Assembly (NCBI GenBank): GCA_018242255.1
Contig: JAFECH010000353.1
Coordinates: 1 to 51,882, forward strand
From: Pseudomonadota bacterium
GTDB taxonomy: Bacteria > Pseudomonadota > Alphaproteobacteria > Rhizobiales > Hyphomicrobiaceae
Direction: 5' to 3'
Length of the DNA: 51,882 nucleotides
The first letter of the stretch is position 1. Each line of letters starts with the position of its first letter. Made by a program: the position numbers and the translations under genes. Shown here piece by piece: positions 51,616 to 51,882 of this stretch. The notes beneath the pieces were generated by a model. The model was not told the DNA's origin, did not search any database, and was given only the letters and a program-made list of their open reading frames with translations.

Positions 51616-51882
51616 CCACTGCTCGGCAAATACATGCCAAGCTTCGCGCGCCAAACCTTCAGCTTTTCTTCGAAGGGAATTGTATGAAGTGGGCTCGATG
51701 ACGGAAGGTCGATCGCCGTAAACCGATCCTCGCCGACGATGCCGGGCTTCACGATATAGCGTCGAAAGAGATCGCGGGCTTTTTGGCCGTTGAAGGCAAC
51801 CGCCTCGATTGAAGTATTTGTGGCGAAAAAATCGCCGAAGTCATTGACCATCGGATTGCGAATGGCAGCGTCGGAGCTTCCG
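51594..51882 (-). CDS. DNA-deoxyinosine glycosylase (partial, start beyond window)
   Basis: The frame stays open to the right edge: about 95 C-terminal residues are visible. They start at GSSDAAIRNPMVNDFGDFFA and continue with EAVAFNGQKARDLFRRYIV, a LPSSSPLHT loop and FEEKLKVWRAKL. These features match hypoxanthine-DNA glycosylases of the uracil-DNA glycosylase superfamily (TIGR04274-like), which remove deaminated adenine from DNA. The N-terminal catalytic motif lies outside the window. It overlaps the SDR gene by 22 bases. Confidence 0.8.
   Translation of the reverse strand, partial: GSSDAAIRNPMVNDFGDFFATNTSIEAVAFNGQKARDLFRRYIVKPGIVGEDRFTAIDLPSSSPLHTIPFEEKLKVWRAKLGMYLPSSGQNRRAK

Overview
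The window looks like chromosomal DNA of a methylotrophic alphaproteobacterium of the Hyphomicrobiales, most likely Hyphomicrobium or a close relative. The grounds are high GC content, three enzymes of the ethylmalonyl-CoA pathway (ccr, ecm, mcd) within 7 kb, a TIGR02302/DUF4175-type protein and a lipid A oxidase-like outer-membrane protein. The assignment is an inference; there is no rRNA or other direct marker. I see no insertion sequence, prophage, integrase or CRISPR array.

Left part (1-18 kb). A large DUF4175 membrane protein and a LysR regulator (+) are followed by a long run of minus-strand genes: an LpxQ-like barrel, an extracellular-type PHA depolymerase, a hypothetical, a four-helix membrane protein with a large cytosolic tail, a divergent class A penicillin-binding protein, and a compact two-gene unit. 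That unit is a winged-helix protein followed 18 bases later by a 1122-residue ATPase joining an AAA-type P-loop module to a HerA/FtsK-like module. It is the least familiar part of the window and the best candidate for an undescribed system.

Middle (18-33 kb). This part is mostly cell-envelope genes: a CAP-domain lipoprotein, a D,D-carboxypeptidase, a 14-TM MFS pump with a MarR-like tail, an aldo/keto reductase, several small secreted proteins, a beta-ketoacyl-ACP synthase, an MltB-type transglycosylase, a class A acid phosphatase with Pho-box-like repeats upstream, and a TonB-dependent receptor with a palindrome just before its start.

Sulfide/persulfide locus (33.6-38 kb). A Crp/Fnr regulator with a CX5C pair is followed by a perfect inverted repeat and then by DUF2892, a persulfide-dioxygenase-like metallo-hydrolase, a DUF442-sulfide:quinone oxidoreductase fusion and a TauE/SafE exporter. 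Together these would oxidise sulfide to persulfide, persulfide to sulfite, and export sulfite. A GT1 glycosyltransferase, a DUF861 cupin, an MHS transporter, a tyrosine phosphatase and tRNA-Leu(CAA) come next.

Right part (42-52 kb). Two related small membrane-anchored proteins precede the ethylmalonyl-CoA pathway genes: ecm (-), ccr (+) and mcd (+), interspersed with a small membrane protein and a YihY/BrkB protein. Two neighbouring perfect palindromes lie between yihY and mcd. A META-domain protein, a short-chain dehydrogenase and a DNA-deoxyinosine glycosylase cut by the window edge close the region.
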